Positions 21,507 through 33,867 of a stretch of 64,000 nt of DNA are shown one piece after another. A model generated the notes under the pieces. The model saw only the letters and a list, made by a program, of their open reading frames with translations, was not told where the DNA came from and did no database searches. Origin of the DNA: Clusia tigrina (taxonomy: Eukaryota > Arthropoda > Insecta > Diptera > Clusiidae); NCBI GenBank assembly GCA_920105625.2, contig OV050031.1:45010925-45074924 (forward strand). The letters are read 5' to 3'. Made by a program: the position numbers and the translations under genes. Within the stretch, counting starts at the first letter, position 1; every line of letters begins with the position of its first letter.

Positions 21507-22910
21507 GATATTGTATTTTAATTGGTATTGGAATTGTCAATGGTAATGCAATTTAACTTAATTTTCTATGGTAGAGCAATGTTATTTTAATTAGCATGAA
21601 AATTTTCAGTTGTAATGAAATTTAATTGAAATTAGCATTAACATTTTCAATGGTAACGCGATTTAATTTTAATTAGCATTGGAATTGTCAATAGTAATGC
21701 GAATTAATATAAGTAGCATTGAAATTTTCAATGGTAACGCAATTTACTTTAGTTAGCATTGATATTTTCAATGAAAATGCAATTTTATTTTAAGTGGCAT
21801 TAAAATTGTAAATGGTAGTGCAATTTAATTTTAATTGACATTGGAATTGTCAATGGTAATGCAATAGAATTTTAATTTGCATTGAAATTTTCAATGGTAA
21901 TGCAATTTAATTTTAATTGGCATTGGAACTTTCAATGGTAATGCAATTTGAATTTAATTGGCATTGGAATTGTCAATGGTAATGAAATTAAAATTAAATT
22001 GCATTTTCACTTTAATTAGCATTGGAATTGTCAATAGTAATAAAATTTAATTGTAATTAGCATTGGAATTTTCAATGGCAGTGCAATTTTATTTTAATTG
22101 GCAATGGAATTATCTATGGTAATGCAATTTAATTTAATTGTAATTGGCATAGGAACTGTCAATGGTAATGCAATTAAACTTTAATTAGCATTGGAATTTG
22201 CAAATGTATTGCAATTTAATTGGCATTGGAATTTTCGCAGATAATGCAATTTAATTTTAATTGTCATTGGAATTTTCAATGGTAATGCAGTTAAACTTTA
22301 ATTATCATTGGAATTTTCAATTGTATTGCAATTTAATTATAATTGGCATTGTAATTTTCGAAGATATCTTAATTTAATATTAATTGGCATTCGAATCAAC
22401 GGTTGTGCAATTTAATTTCAATTGGCATTGAAATTGTCAATGCAAATGCAACTTAATTTTAATTGGAATTGGAATTTTTAATGGTAATGCAATTTAATTG
22501 TAATTAGCATTGGAATTGTTTATGGTAAAGCAATTTTATTTTAATTGTCATTGGAATTGTCAAAGGTAATGCAATTTAAATTTAATTAGCATTGTAATTT
22601 TCAATAGTAATGCAATTGAATTTTAATTAACATTGGAATTTTCAATGGTAATGCAATTTAATATTAATTTGATAAAAATTTTTTAATGGTAATATAATTT
22701 AATTATAATTAGCATTGGAAATTTCAATGGTAATGCAATTTAATTTAATTAGCATTGGCATTTTCAATAGTGACGCAATTTAATTTTAATGGGCGTTGGA
22801 ATTTTCAATGGTAATGCAATTTAATTTTAATAGACATTGGTTATATCAATGGTAATGAAATTAATTGTAATTAGCATTGAAATTTTTAATGGCAGTGCAA
22901 TTCAGTTTTA
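21507..22910 (+). repeat. 41-bp satellite array, block 4
   Basis: About 34 monomers in plus orientation between the copia-type and jockey-like insertions. Includes the TTAGTTAGCATTGATATTTT landmark (about 21742), the CTTTAATT form of the micro-inverted monomer (about 21986) and the GGGCGTTGG monomer (about 22793). The order matches units in the right half, so the block is a piece of a higher-order unit. No gene is present. Confidence 0.95.
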
Positions 22911-23111
22911 TATATATTTTTTTTATTTTTTTTTTTTAATTTCATTAATTTATTTATTGTATCTTCTAATCTTAGACTAACAATAAGTAAGCATATCTTA
23001 CAAACTAAATAATTAATATTAATACACCTTGCCAATGCTTAGTGCTTTTTAGTAATCACAATGTTATATGTTAGTTACTGTAATAAATGTTATATTAGTT
23101 TTTGTACATGA
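22911..23111 (-). other. 3' UTR and A-rich tail of jockey-like element
   Basis: About 200 bp after the ORF2 stop, ending in an A-rich tail (seen as T runs at 22917-22942) with AT dinucleotides at the very end. No further coding sequence is visible. Confidence 0.7.
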
Positions 23112-23549
23112 TTAAGGTGTCGATGTTAGTTGTGCTGGTGATTTCGTACGTTTTAGGCGACTTGGAACCCTATTACATGCTAGTATCCTAGCTAGATGAT
23201 TTGGGTGCTCTTTGATTTTTTGCGCAATTTTTAAGCTGGCGTCAAAGATTTTCTTTTTTACGAGCGGAATGTTCAGATCTCTGTGAATGTTTGTATTCTT
23301 TATAAACCAAGGAGCCCCAGTAATGGTTCTTAGAATTTTGGACTGCGCTCTTTGAATCAGTTCTATGTTAGAGTTGCTTGAGCCGCCCCACAACTGGCTA
23401 CCGTAAGTCCAAATTGGTTTTATTATGGCTTTGTACAGCAGTGTTTTATATTCTAGGCTCAACCTGGAATTTTTGTGCATGAGCCAGTGTAAGCTATTTG
23501 CTTTCAAAGTCATTTGTTTTTTTTTTTGGCTTCGATGTGGCGCTTCCAT
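23112..23549 (-). pseudogene. Jockey-like ORF2 piece 3: C-terminal domain
   Basis: The frame after the second ORF2 shift. KANSLHWLMHKNSRLSLEYK to IWTYGSQLWGGSSNSNIELIQR is the conserved region downstream of the reverse transcriptase thumb in jockey-type elements, followed by RAQSKILRTITGAPWF and a basic C-terminus ending at 23112. It joins piece 2 at an 11-base T run (plus-strand 23517-23527), where the reading frame changes, most likely a homopolymer length change. Confidence 0.8.
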
Positions 23550-24466
23550 GTCAAACGTGAGTCAAGATGAATTCCTAGGTACTTCACCTCCTTTGCTTGA
23601 GGAATAGGAACGTTGTTGAGTTTTATCGCTGGACATGTACCTTTTTTTATAGTAAAGGTAATATGCGTACTTTTCGATTCATTAACGTTTATTCGCCAGT
23701 CAGCCAACCAATTTGTTACTAGGACCAGATGATCTTCTAAGTCACGGTATGCGATTTTGGGATTCGGATGAATGCTAAGGATAGCTGTATCGTCTGCGAA
23801 AGTTGCTGTTGTTAAATATTTGTTGGTAGGCAGATCTGAGGTAAATAGTAGATACAACACCGGACCTAGCACGCTTCCTTGTGGTACTCCAGCTTTGATG
23901 TCAAAGCATTTAGAGTAAGCATTATTGTACCTTACCTTGAACTTTCTGCCCCGCAGATACGATTCCAATATTCTGTGTACTTTTGTGGGCAACAGCTTTT
24001 TTATTTTGTAAATAAGCCCCTCGTGCCAGACCTTGTCAAATGCTTGCGCCACGTCTAAAAAGATGGCTGAACAATATTGCTTTTTGTCGAATGCGTTTTT
24101 TATCTCGTTCACTATTCGATGAACCTGCTCTATTGTACTATGGTGTTCGCGGAAGCCAAATTGGTGAGTGGGAATAGTGCGTTTTTCGTTTATATGCGGC
24201 ATTAGTTTTGCAAGAAAAAGTATTTCTAGGAGTTTTGATAAGATAGGCAGGAGGCTAATCGGTCTATATGATGACGATTGGGAGGGGTCTTTTCCTGGTT
24301 TCGGGATCATTGTGATTACTGAGACTTTCCAGGCATTAGGAAAGTATCCTAAGCGCAACAAGCCATTAAATAGTGAAGTAAGTAAGATGATGGCCATTTG
24401 GGGTAACTCCTTTATCATTTTTCCAGTAATGAGGTCGTGTCCTGGAGCTTTAGAGCAAGGTTACTA
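23510..24466 (-). pseudogene. Jockey-like ORF2 piece 2: reverse transcriptase
   Basis: The frame is open from about SKAPGHDLITGKMIKELP (before the ATG at 24418) through all core RT motifs: YRPISLLPILSKLLE, HQFGFREHHSTIEQVHRI, AIFLDVAQAFDKVWHEGL (catalytic Asp), KAGVPQGSVLGPVLY and TFADDTAIL at about 23795 (catalytic Asp pair). VKYLGIHLDSRLTW marks the thumb. The domain copies element RNA at the nicked target. The upstream join is shifted near 24460 relative to the endonuclease frame and the downstream join fails at the 23517-23527 T run. The FADD form and absence of RNase H fit the jockey clade. Confidence 0.88.
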
Positions 24467-25779
24467 ATCGCATTACTTACTTCTTTTGTTTTTAATTTAA
24501 GAGGCGAGCATGTTGTATCTGGCGAGGGGGTTAATATTAGGTTATTGGTATTGCGAGGTGGGTTGGGGGTAAAAACATCTCTTAAGTGTTCGGCGAAAAC
24601 AGCAGACTTTTCATCATCGCTTCTTGCCCAGTTTCCGTTTTTTGTACGAATCGGTGGAATTCCGCGTGTAGGTGCTTTCATTTCTCTGACAGCTTCCCAC
24701 AGAGAGTAATTGGTGACGTCAGTCGGAGAAAGGTTTTGGATATATTGGTCCAGGCAACGATCTGACTCTAGACGCAAGGCTTTTCTCAAATTTTCACTGG
24801 CAATAGATAACTTCCGTTTTAGGAAAGGAGACCTGGATTTTTGCCATTCACGACGCGTCTTCCTTTTTTCAGTAAGGAGAATATCGATTTGGGTTGAGGT
24901 GTGTGGGCGCCGGATGCTGTTGCAGTTGTTGTCACGCTTTTCCGCAGAGTGGCGCACAGCTAATCTTAGGGTCAAGGTAAATTGTTCCAGAAATGTTTCA
25001 ATGTCCTCATTAGTTTTGAGACGTGGGTTTAAGCTGAGATGACTACTGATGTATTTTCTGTATTTCAGCCAGTTAGTTTTAGTGGGTGTGAATTCGTAGG
25101 TAGGGCGGAACTTTTTGTTCAGATGTATTATAATAGGAGAGTGATCTGAAGAGAGTTCGTTAAGGTGTTCTACTTTGAGTGGCTCTCGTTTTAGGTTTCT
25201 AGCAACTCCAAAATCAATAAGGTCCGGTATCTTACGTGGGTCTGTCGGCCAGTACGATGGTTGTCCTGAAGAGATAATATCAATCTTGGTGTCAGAAAGC
25301 ATGAAGTTATATAATTGTTTTCCTTTTGGTGTTGTTAGCCGTGAGCCCCAGTAAGTGTGTTTGGCATTGTAGTCGCCAGCAGCTAGAAAAATTGTTCCAA
25401 GTGTGGAGAAAAAGTCTGAGAACTGGTTACCTGTTATTTTAAATCTAGGTGGGCAGTTCACAGCGGATATTGTTAAGTTATCCTCCCATCCGTCCAGACA
25501 AACTGATCTTGCTTGTAGGTAGTCCTTGTTGTATTCTTCCATAACGAAGTGTTTTATTCTTTGTTTGATTAGGATTCCAGTGCCACCATGGGCTTTACCA
25601 GCGAGATGCTTTGTATCATAGAATTTATATCCCGGTATGTAAAAATTATGTTTATCGGTTAGATGGGTTTCGGATATAAGAAGTATGTCGATTTCATTAG
25701 TGAGTACAAATTTGTTGATTTCTAACTTGTGCTGGCTTACACCGTTTGCATTCCATTGACAAATCTTAAGTACGTTCAT
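24415..25779 (-). pseudogene. Jockey-like ORF2 piece 1: endonuclease
   Basis: Start taken at ATG 25777-25779 (MNVLKICQWNANGV), which overlaps the ORF1 stop as ATGA; the frame is open further upstream to 25872 but there it overlies ORF1. Endonuclease motifs: CQWNANGV, DILLISETHL (metal-binding Glu), AGDYNAKHTYWGSR (active-site Asp/Asn), KIPDLIDFGV and LSSDHSPIIIHL (terminal Asp-His). A basic linker and SLWEAVREMK follow. The frame ends at a TGA near 24415 because of a one-base shift around 24460; the correct continuation is in piece 2. All catalytic motifs are present. Confidence 0.87.
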
Positions 25780-26230
25780 TTCGGAGATAGCAGAAGCTGC
25801 ATGAGTTGGTTTTGGTTTCTCATCATTTCTTGAATCATTGTTTGTATGGAGGTCATGAACTGCGTCATACATTGTGTGAGCGTTGCTATCATTCCTTCAA
25901 AATTATGCAGATTTGAACCAGTCCCGGACCGCTGATCCATCCCTAACTTAAGTACCCCTGCATACGTCGTCCCTGTGTCGGGGTATGGAATTGACTTCTG
26001 TGGTTGTGCAATGGGCGGTATATTTGGACTAGGTTGAGTGCGCTTATTCTTTAACTGAGGGTCATTGTTCTTAATTTCCTGGTATACAGGACAAACTCTG
26101 TAGTTGGCAGTATGGTTACCACCACAATTACTGCACTTTCAAGCAGCTCTGTCAGTTTTAGTCTTTGTACATTCTGATGTGGAGTGTAAATCACCACAGG
26201 CAACACATACACTACGAAGAGTGCAATAGG
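25776..26230 (-). pseudogene. Jockey-like ORF1 piece 3: zinc knuckles and C-terminus
   Basis: Frame holding CVACGDLHSTSEC and, after an in-frame TGA at 26139-26141, CSNCGGNHTANYRVC. Both are CCHC knuckles of jockey-type ORF1. A Pro/Gln-rich region and a Met/Gln-rich tail (MIQEMMRNQNQLMQLLL) run to the TGA at 25776-25778, which overlaps the ORF2 ATG. The TGA between the knuckles is a nonsense mutation. The protein would bind element RNA. Confidence 0.78.
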
Positions 26231-26914
26231 ACCTGCCCAAATTCTTGGCAATTAGAACATTGAACTGGGCCGTTTCGTTTGAGAGGCTCCTCCACAATAA
26301 TTCTGCGATGCATAAGATAGCGGAGATTATAAATTCCATGCACTTCTCCTTTTTTAAGCTTTTGGGTTTCAGGCTCCAATTCTACGCGAAACAATGGCTG
26401 AGGGATTCTGTTGCGATTTATTATATTTATAATAGAGCGGGCAGCGAACCCTGCTTCATGTAGTGCTTCTTTGACTTCAGCAGGGGGAATATCTGATTCA
26501 AGTCCCTTTATGACAATGGTAAGGCCTTTGCTACTTTTAAGCTGATAGGTGTAGTAGCTTTTTTTATCATTGTCGAAGTTTTTTATAACCACTCTGTAGT
26601 TGCTCTCACTATGTATTTGGATTTTTGTTTCTTGGATATTTCCTTTAACAAGAGGGGTGACATGGAAATTTTTAGGACCAATGAGCTCGGTAAGCTTTGC
26701 AACTAATTTACTGGAGTTACGTTCTCGTAGGTAAATGGGAGGTGGTTTGAGTATAATATTAGGTGCGTCTGCCTTCTCAGCACTTTGAAGTAGTGCGAAG
26801 CGATTATTACTAGAGGTTAGGCTCTCGCTAGTTTTGCTGATTTTTGCGATGTTAGTTTTGATTGCACTTGATTTTGGGCTTCGCTTGCGCTTGTTTATAA
26901 GGATATACCTATCT
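26212..26914 (-). pseudogene. Jockey-like ORF1 piece 2: PRE_C2HC domain
   Basis: An open frame from about GLDRYILINKRKRSPK. It includes PPPIYLRERNSSKLVAKLTE and the PRE_C2HC-type domain (KGLESDIPPAEVKEALHEAG to HRRIIVEEPLKRNGPVQC), then the first half of a knuckle, CSNCQEFG. A few bases are missing there (about 26230-26240), so the frame runs to a false stop at 26212 and the knuckle's His/Cys half lies in piece 3. The domain order is that of Gag-like proteins of jockey elements. The upstream junction is another frameshift near 26925. Confidence 0.82.
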
Positions 26915-27596
26915 AAACCAGTTTGTGTTGTTCCACTGATGGGTTGCTTGACAAATTTTTGGTTGAGTGGTTTGCATTGATGGTTGGTGTGAGTGAATTT
27001 TCAGTGCGCTCAGCCACTGTTGGCGAATTTGTTCTAGCACGATCGGACGAGTGAGAGAGAGACGTGGGTGGAACCTGTTTGCACTCTTTAGTTATGGACG
27101 CCGTTGGGCTGGGTGTTGAACATTGAGCGCTCCAAGAGGGCGCATGCGCAGAGAGTGCCAGAGACACTTTTGCACATTGGTTCTGGTTTGAGTGCGAACT
27201 GTGTGTACTTGCATTGTTAAGTGCAGTCGCAATTGAACGCTGTGGAGTTGCAGTCGCATGAGGGCCGCTGCCCGGCCGCTCGCCGTTGTGGGACATGCTA
27301 CCTCCGCTCGCTTGGCTCTGTTTTGCAGGCAAATGTGTTGAGCGAACCACAATCGTCGTCAAACCGCTATCGACAGTCATGCCGAGAACATCCGACCTTG
27401 CATTGGGGAGAGAAGGTAACATACTGTACTCACTCAGTTCCGCGATTACCGGACGCTGCTGGGAAAGCGACTGAGGAAGATCAGGTGTTGGGGCAAGTGC
27501 AGGCACACTATGAGAGCGTATGAGCTGAACAGGAGAGCGCACTGGGTGAGTGGGAGAGCGCAATACGCTCATCCTCTGACCGCTATAGTTCCGCAT
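26913..27596 (-). pseudogene. Jockey-like ORF1 piece 1: low-complexity N-terminus
   Basis: 227 codons from ATG 27594-27596. The sequence is rich in Ser, Thr, Pro, Gln and His and has no recognisable fold; such disordered N-termini are common in insect ORF1 proteins. It ends at a TAG just after a frameshift near 26925, and the basic segment that should follow continues in piece 2. Assigned by position and by continuity of the adjacent frame, not by similarity. Confidence 0.65.
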
Positions 27597-27810
27597 CTTT
27601 ATTAGAAGCTAACACAAATTCAAATTTTAAGTTTAAAAACTGATATTTGATATTTCGCACAAACTCCTTTTGCCAATTTCACTCACTGACTTTTATTATG
27701 CGTCTATTTCGCTAGGCTTAAAACTCGAAACATTAATATATTCCACTTTAAATCACAATATAATTGAGAAGCAACCGAAAAACACATCCGAACTCTCTCA
27801 CGCTACCACA
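27597..27810 (-). other. 5' UTR of jockey-like element
   Basis: About 214 bp between the element's 5' end and the ORF1 ATG, starting TGTGGTAGCGTGAGAGAG in element orientation. Jockey-type elements carry internal promoters here; no specific motif was confirmed. Confidence 0.6.
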
Positions 27811-30800
27811 AATTCTTTTAATTAACATTGAAATTGTCAATGATAATGCAACTTTATTTTAACTGGCATTGGAATTGTCAATGTAAATGCAATTTAACTT
27901 TAATTAGCTTTAGAATTATCAATTGTAATTGGCAATGGAATTTTCAATAGTAATGCAATTTAATTTTAATTAGCATTAAATTTTTAAAGATAATGCAATT
28001 TAATTTTAATTAGCATTAACTCTTCGAATGGTAGTGCCATTTAATTGTAATTAGAAATTAAAATTTTCAATAGTAATGCAATTTAATTTTAATAGGCATT
28101 GGAATTTTCAATGGTGATGCAATTTGGCTTTAATTAGCATTGGAATTTTTAATTGTATTGCATTTAATTTTAATTGGCATTGGAATTTTCGAAGGTATTG
28201 CAATTTAATATTAGTTGGCATTGGAACTTTCCATGGTTTTGCAATTTAATTTTAATAGACATTGGAATAGTCAATGGTTATGCAATTTAATTGTAATTAG
28301 CATGGGAATTTTCAGTGGTAATACAATTAAGTTTTAATTGGCATTGGAATTTTCAATGGTAATGCAGTTAAACTTTAATTATCATTGGAATTTTCATTTG
28401 TATTGCAATTTAATTATAATTGGCATTGTAATTTTCGAAGATATCTTAATTTAATTTTAATTGGCATTAGAATCAATGGTTGTGCAATTTAATTACAATT
28501 GGCATTGAAATTGTAAATGTTAAAGCAACTTAATTTTAATTGGAATTGGAATTTTTAATGGTAATGCAATTTAATTGTAATTAGCATTGGAGTTGTTTAT
28601 GGTAAAGCAATTTTATTTTAATTGTCATTGGAATTGTCAATGGTAATGCAATTTAAATTTAATTAGCATTGGAATTTTCAATGGTAATGCAATTGAATTT
28701 TACATTGGATATATCAATGGTAATGCAAATTAATTGTAATTAGCATTGAAATTTTCAATGGCAATGCAATTCAATTTTAATTAACATTGAAATTGTCAAT
28801 GATAATGCAACTTTATTTTAACTGGCATTGGAATTGTCAATGTAAATGCAATGTAACTTTAATTAGCTTTAGAATTTTCAATTGTAATGCCATTTAATTT
28901 TAGTTGGCAATGGAATTTTCAATAGTAATGCAATTTAATTTTAATTAGCATTAAATTTTTAACGATAATGCAATTTAATTTTAATTAGCATTAAATATTT
29001 GAATTGTAGTGCCATTTAATTGTAATTAGAAATTAAAATTTTCAAAAGTAATGCAATTTAATTTTAATAGGCATTGGAATTTTCAATGGTGATGCAATTT
29101 GGCTTTAATTAGTATTGGAATTTTTAATTGTATGGCATTTAATTTTAATTGGCATTGGAATTTTCGAAGGTATTGCAATTTAATATTAATTGGCATTGGA
29201 ACTTTCCATGGTTTTGCAATTTAATTTTAATAGGCATTGGAATTGTCAATGGTTGTGCAATTTAATTGTAATTGGCATTACAATTTTCAACGGTAATAAA
29301 AATTACTTTTAATTGGTATTGGAATTTTCAAAGGAAATGCAATTTAATTTTCTTGGCGTTGGAATTTCAAATTAAAATACTATTTAATTTTAACTGGCAT
29401 TGGAATTTTTAATGGCAATGTATCTCAATTTTAATTAGTATTGAAATTGTCAATGGTAATGCAATTTTATTCTAATTGGCATTGGAATTGTCAATTATAA
29501 TGCAATTAATTTTAATTTGCATTGGAATTGTCAATGGTAATGCAATTTAACTTTAATTAGCAATGGAGTTTTCAATTGTAATGCAATTTAGTTTTAATTG
29601 GCAATTGAATATTCAATGGTAATGCATTTTAATTTAAATTAGCATTGGAATTTTCAATGATAATGCAATTTAATGTTAATTAGCTTACAAATTGTTAATG
29701 GTAATTCATATTAATTGTAATTAGAAATTGAAATTTTCAATGGTAATGAAATTTAATTTTAGTTGGCATTGGATTTTCAATGGTATTCCAATTGAATTGT
29801 AAGTTGTATTTCAATTTTCAATGGTAATGCAATTTAAATTTTATTAGCATTGGAATTGTCAATGGTAATGCAATGTTATTTTCATTTGTATTGAAATTTT
29901 CAGTGGTACTGCAATTTAATTGTAATGAGCATTACAATTTTCAATGGTGAAGCAATTGCGTTTTAATTAGCATTGGAATTTTCAATGGTAATGCAATTAA
30001 ATTTTCATTTCCTTTGAATTTTTCAATGGTAATACAATTTAATTTGAATTTTCATTGGAATTGTCAATGGAAATGCAATTTAATTGTGATAAGCATTGGA
30101 ATTTTCAATGGTAAGGCACTTTAATTTTAATTAGCATTAGTATTTTCAATGGTAATGCAATTTCATTTTGTTTAGCAGTAAAATGTTTAACGGTAGTGCA
30201 ATTTAATTGAAATTAGAATTGGAAATTTTTAATAGTAATGCAATTTAATTTAAGTAGCATTGGAATATTCAATGAATTTGAGTAATGCAACTGAATTTTA
30301 ATTTGCTTAGAAATTTTCAATGGAAATGCAATTTAATTTTAATTTCATTGGTTACGCAATTTAACTTTAATTGGCATTGGAACTTTCAATGGTAATGCAA
30401 TTTGATTTTAATTGGCATTGGAATTGTCAATGGTAATGAAATTAAAATTAAATTGCATTTTCACTTTCATTAGCATTGGAATTGTCAATGGTAATAAAAT
30501 TTAATTGTAATTAGCATTGGAATTCTCAATGGCAATGCAATTTTATTTTAATTGGCATTGGAATTATCTATGGTAATGCAATTTAATTTAATTTTAATTG
30601 GCATCGGAACTGTCAATGGTAATGCAATTTAACTTTAATTAGCATTGGAATTTTCAAATGTATTTCAATTTAATTGGCATTGGAATTTTCGCAGATAATG
30701 CAATTTAATTTTAATTGTCATTGAAATTTTCAATGGCAATGCAGTTGAACTTTAATAAGCATTGGAATTTTCAATTGTATTGCAAATTTAATTATAATTG

Positions 30801-33800
30801 GCATTGTAGTTTTCGAAGATATCTTAATTTAATTTTAATTGGCATTAGAATCAATGGTTGTGCAATTTAATTTCAATTGGCATTGATATTGTAAATGTTA
30901 ATGCAACTTAATTTTAATTGGAATTGGAATTTTTAATGGTAATGCAATTTAATTGTATATAGCGTTGGAGTTGTTTATGGTAAAGAAATTTTATTTTAAT
31001 TGTCATTGGAATTGTCAATGGTAATGCAATTTAACTATAGTTCGCATTGGAATTTTCAATGGTAATGCAATTTAATTTTAATTAGCATTGGAATTGTCAA
31101 TGGTAATGCAAATTAATTGTAATTACCAATGGAATTTTCAATGATAATGTATTTTAATTTTAATTGGCATTGGAATTGTCAATGGTAATGCAATTTAACT
31201 TAATTTTCTATGGTAGAGCAATTTTATTTTAATTAGCATGAAAATTTTCAGTTGTAATGACATTTAATTGAAATTAGCATTCACATTTTCAATGGTAACG
31301 CGATTTAATTTTAATTAGCTTTGGAATTGTCAATAGTAATGCGAATTAATATAAGTAGCATTGAAACTTTCAATGGTAACGCAATTTACTTTAGTTAGCA
31401 TTGATATTTTCAATGAAAATGCAATTTTATTTTAATTGGCATTAAAATTGTCAATGATAGTGCAATTTAATTTTAATTGACATTGGAATTGTCACTGGTA
31501 ATGCAATTGAATTTTAATTTGCATTGAAATTTTCAATGGTAATGCAATTTAATTTTAATTAGCATTGGAATTTTCAATGGTAATGCAATTAAATTATCAT
31601 TTCCTTTGAATTTTTCAATGGTAATACAATTTAATTTGAATGGTCAATGGAAATGCAATTTAATTGATAATAAGCATTGGAATTTTCAATGGTAATGCAC
31701 TTTAATTTTAATTAGCATTGGTATTTTCAATGGTAATGCAATTTCATTTTGTTTAGCAGTAAAATTTTTAACGGTAGTGCAATTTAATTGAAATTAGAAT
31801 TTAAAATTTTTAATAGTAATGCAGTTTAATTTAAGTAGCATTGGAATATTCAATGGTAATGCAATTTGACTTTAATTAGCATTGAAATTTTCACTTATAA
31901 TGGAATTTAATTTAATTAACATTGAATTTGAGTAATGCAACTGAATTTTAATTTGCTTTGAAATTTTCAATGGAAATGCAATTTAATTTTAATTTCATTG
32001 GTTACGCAATTTAATTTTAATTGGCATTGGAATTTTCAATGGCAATGCAATTTTATTTTAATTGGCATTGGAATTATCTATGGTAATGCAATTTAAGTTA
32101 ATTTTAATTGGTATCGGAACTGTCAATGGTAATGCAATTTAACTTTAATTAGCATTGGAATTTTCAAACGGATTTCAATTTAATTGGCATTGGAATTTTC
32201 GCAGATAATGCAATTTAATTTTAATTGTCATTGGAATTTTCAATGGTAATGCAGTTGAACTTTAATTAGCATTGGAATTTTCAATTGTATTGCAATTTAA
32301 TTATAATTGACATTGTAATTTTCGAAGATATCTTAATTTAATTTTAATTGGCATTGGAATCAATGGTTGTGCAATTTAATTTCAATTGGCATTGAAATTG
32401 TCAATGTTAATGCAACTTAATTTTAATTGGAATTGGAATTTTTAATGGTAATGCAATTTAATTGTAATTAGCATTGGAGTTGTTTATGGTAAAGCAATTT
32501 TATTTTAATTGTCAATGGAATTGTCAATGGTAATGCAATTTAAATTTAATGAGCATTGGAATTTTCAATTGTAATGCAATTTAATTTTAATTAGCATTGG
32601 AATTGTCAATGGTAATGCAAATTAATTGTAATTACCAATGGAATTTTCAATTATAATGTATTTTAATTTTAATAGGTATTGGAATTGTCAATGGTAATGC
32701 CATTTAACTTTAATTCGCATTGGAATTTTTAATGGTAATGCAATTTACTTTTAATTGGAATTGGAATTGTCAATGGTAATGCAAATGAATTGTAATTATC
32801 AAAGGAATTTTCAATGATATTGTACTTTAATTGGTATTGAAATTGTCAATGGTAATGCAATTTAACTTAATTTTCTATGGTAGAGTAATTTTATTTCAAT
32901 TAGCATGAAAATTTTCAGTTGTAATGAAATTTAATTGAAATTAGCATTAACATTTTCAATGGTAACGCGATTTAATTTTAATTAGCATTGGAATTGTCAA
33001 TAGTAATGCGAATTAATATAAGTAGCATTGAAATTTTCAATGGTAACGCAATTTACTTTAGTTAGCATTGATATTTTCAATGAAAATGCAATTTTATTTT
33101 AAGTGACATTAAAATTGTCAATGGTAGTGCAATCTAATTTTAATTGACATTGGAATTTTCAATGGTAATGCAATTTAATTTTAATTGGCATTGGAACTTT
33201 CAATGGTAATGCAATTTGATTTGAATTGGCATTGGAATTGTCAATGGTAATGAAATTAAAATCAAATTGCATTTTCACTTTAATTAGCATTGGAATTGTC
33301 AATGGTAATAAAATTTAATTGTAATTAGCATTGGAATTTTCAATGGCAATGCAATTTTATTTTAATTGGCAATGGAATTATCTATGGTAATGCAATTTAA
33401 TTTAATTGTAATTGGCATAGGAACTGTCAATGGTAATGCAATTTAATTGTAATTAGCATTGGAATTGCTTATGGTAAAGCAATTTTATTTTAATTGTCAT
33501 TGGAATTGTCAAAGGTAATGCAATTTAAATTTAAGTAGCATTGTAATTTTCAATAGTAATGCAATTGAATTTTAATTAACATGGGAATTTTCAATGGTAA
33601 TGCAATTTAATATTAATTTGCTTTAAATTTTTTAATGGTAATATAATTTAATTGTAATTAGCATTGGAAATTTCAATGGTAATGCAATTTAATTTAATTA
33701 GCATTGGCATTTTCAATGGTGACGCAATTTAATTTTAATGGGCGTTGGAACTTTCAATGGTAATGCAATTTAATTTTAATAGACATTGGATATATCAATG

Positions 33801-33867
33801 GTAATGCAAATTAATTGTAATTAGCATTGAAATTTTCAATGGCAGTGCAATTCAATTTTAATTAACA

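Larger units (their letters stand above)
22911..27810 (-). mobile_element. Jockey-like non-LTR retrotransposon, full length, inactive
   Basis: This is a minus-strand element of about 4.9 kb: 5' UTR, ORF1 (27596 to 25776), ORF2 (25779 to 23112), 3' UTR and a poly(A) tail interrupted by T residues (plus-strand T runs at 22917-22942). ORF2 has an endonuclease and reverse transcriptase but no RNase H, and ORF1 has PRE_C2HC plus zinc knuckles, the jockey-clade layout. The satellite is continuous across it. The target duplication is at least TTTTA (22906-22910 and 27816-27820) and may be AATTCAGTTTTA with a 2-bp deletion in the right copy (27811-27820). ORF1 has three visible lesions and ORF2 two, so the copy is dead despite being full length. 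Confidence 0.88.
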
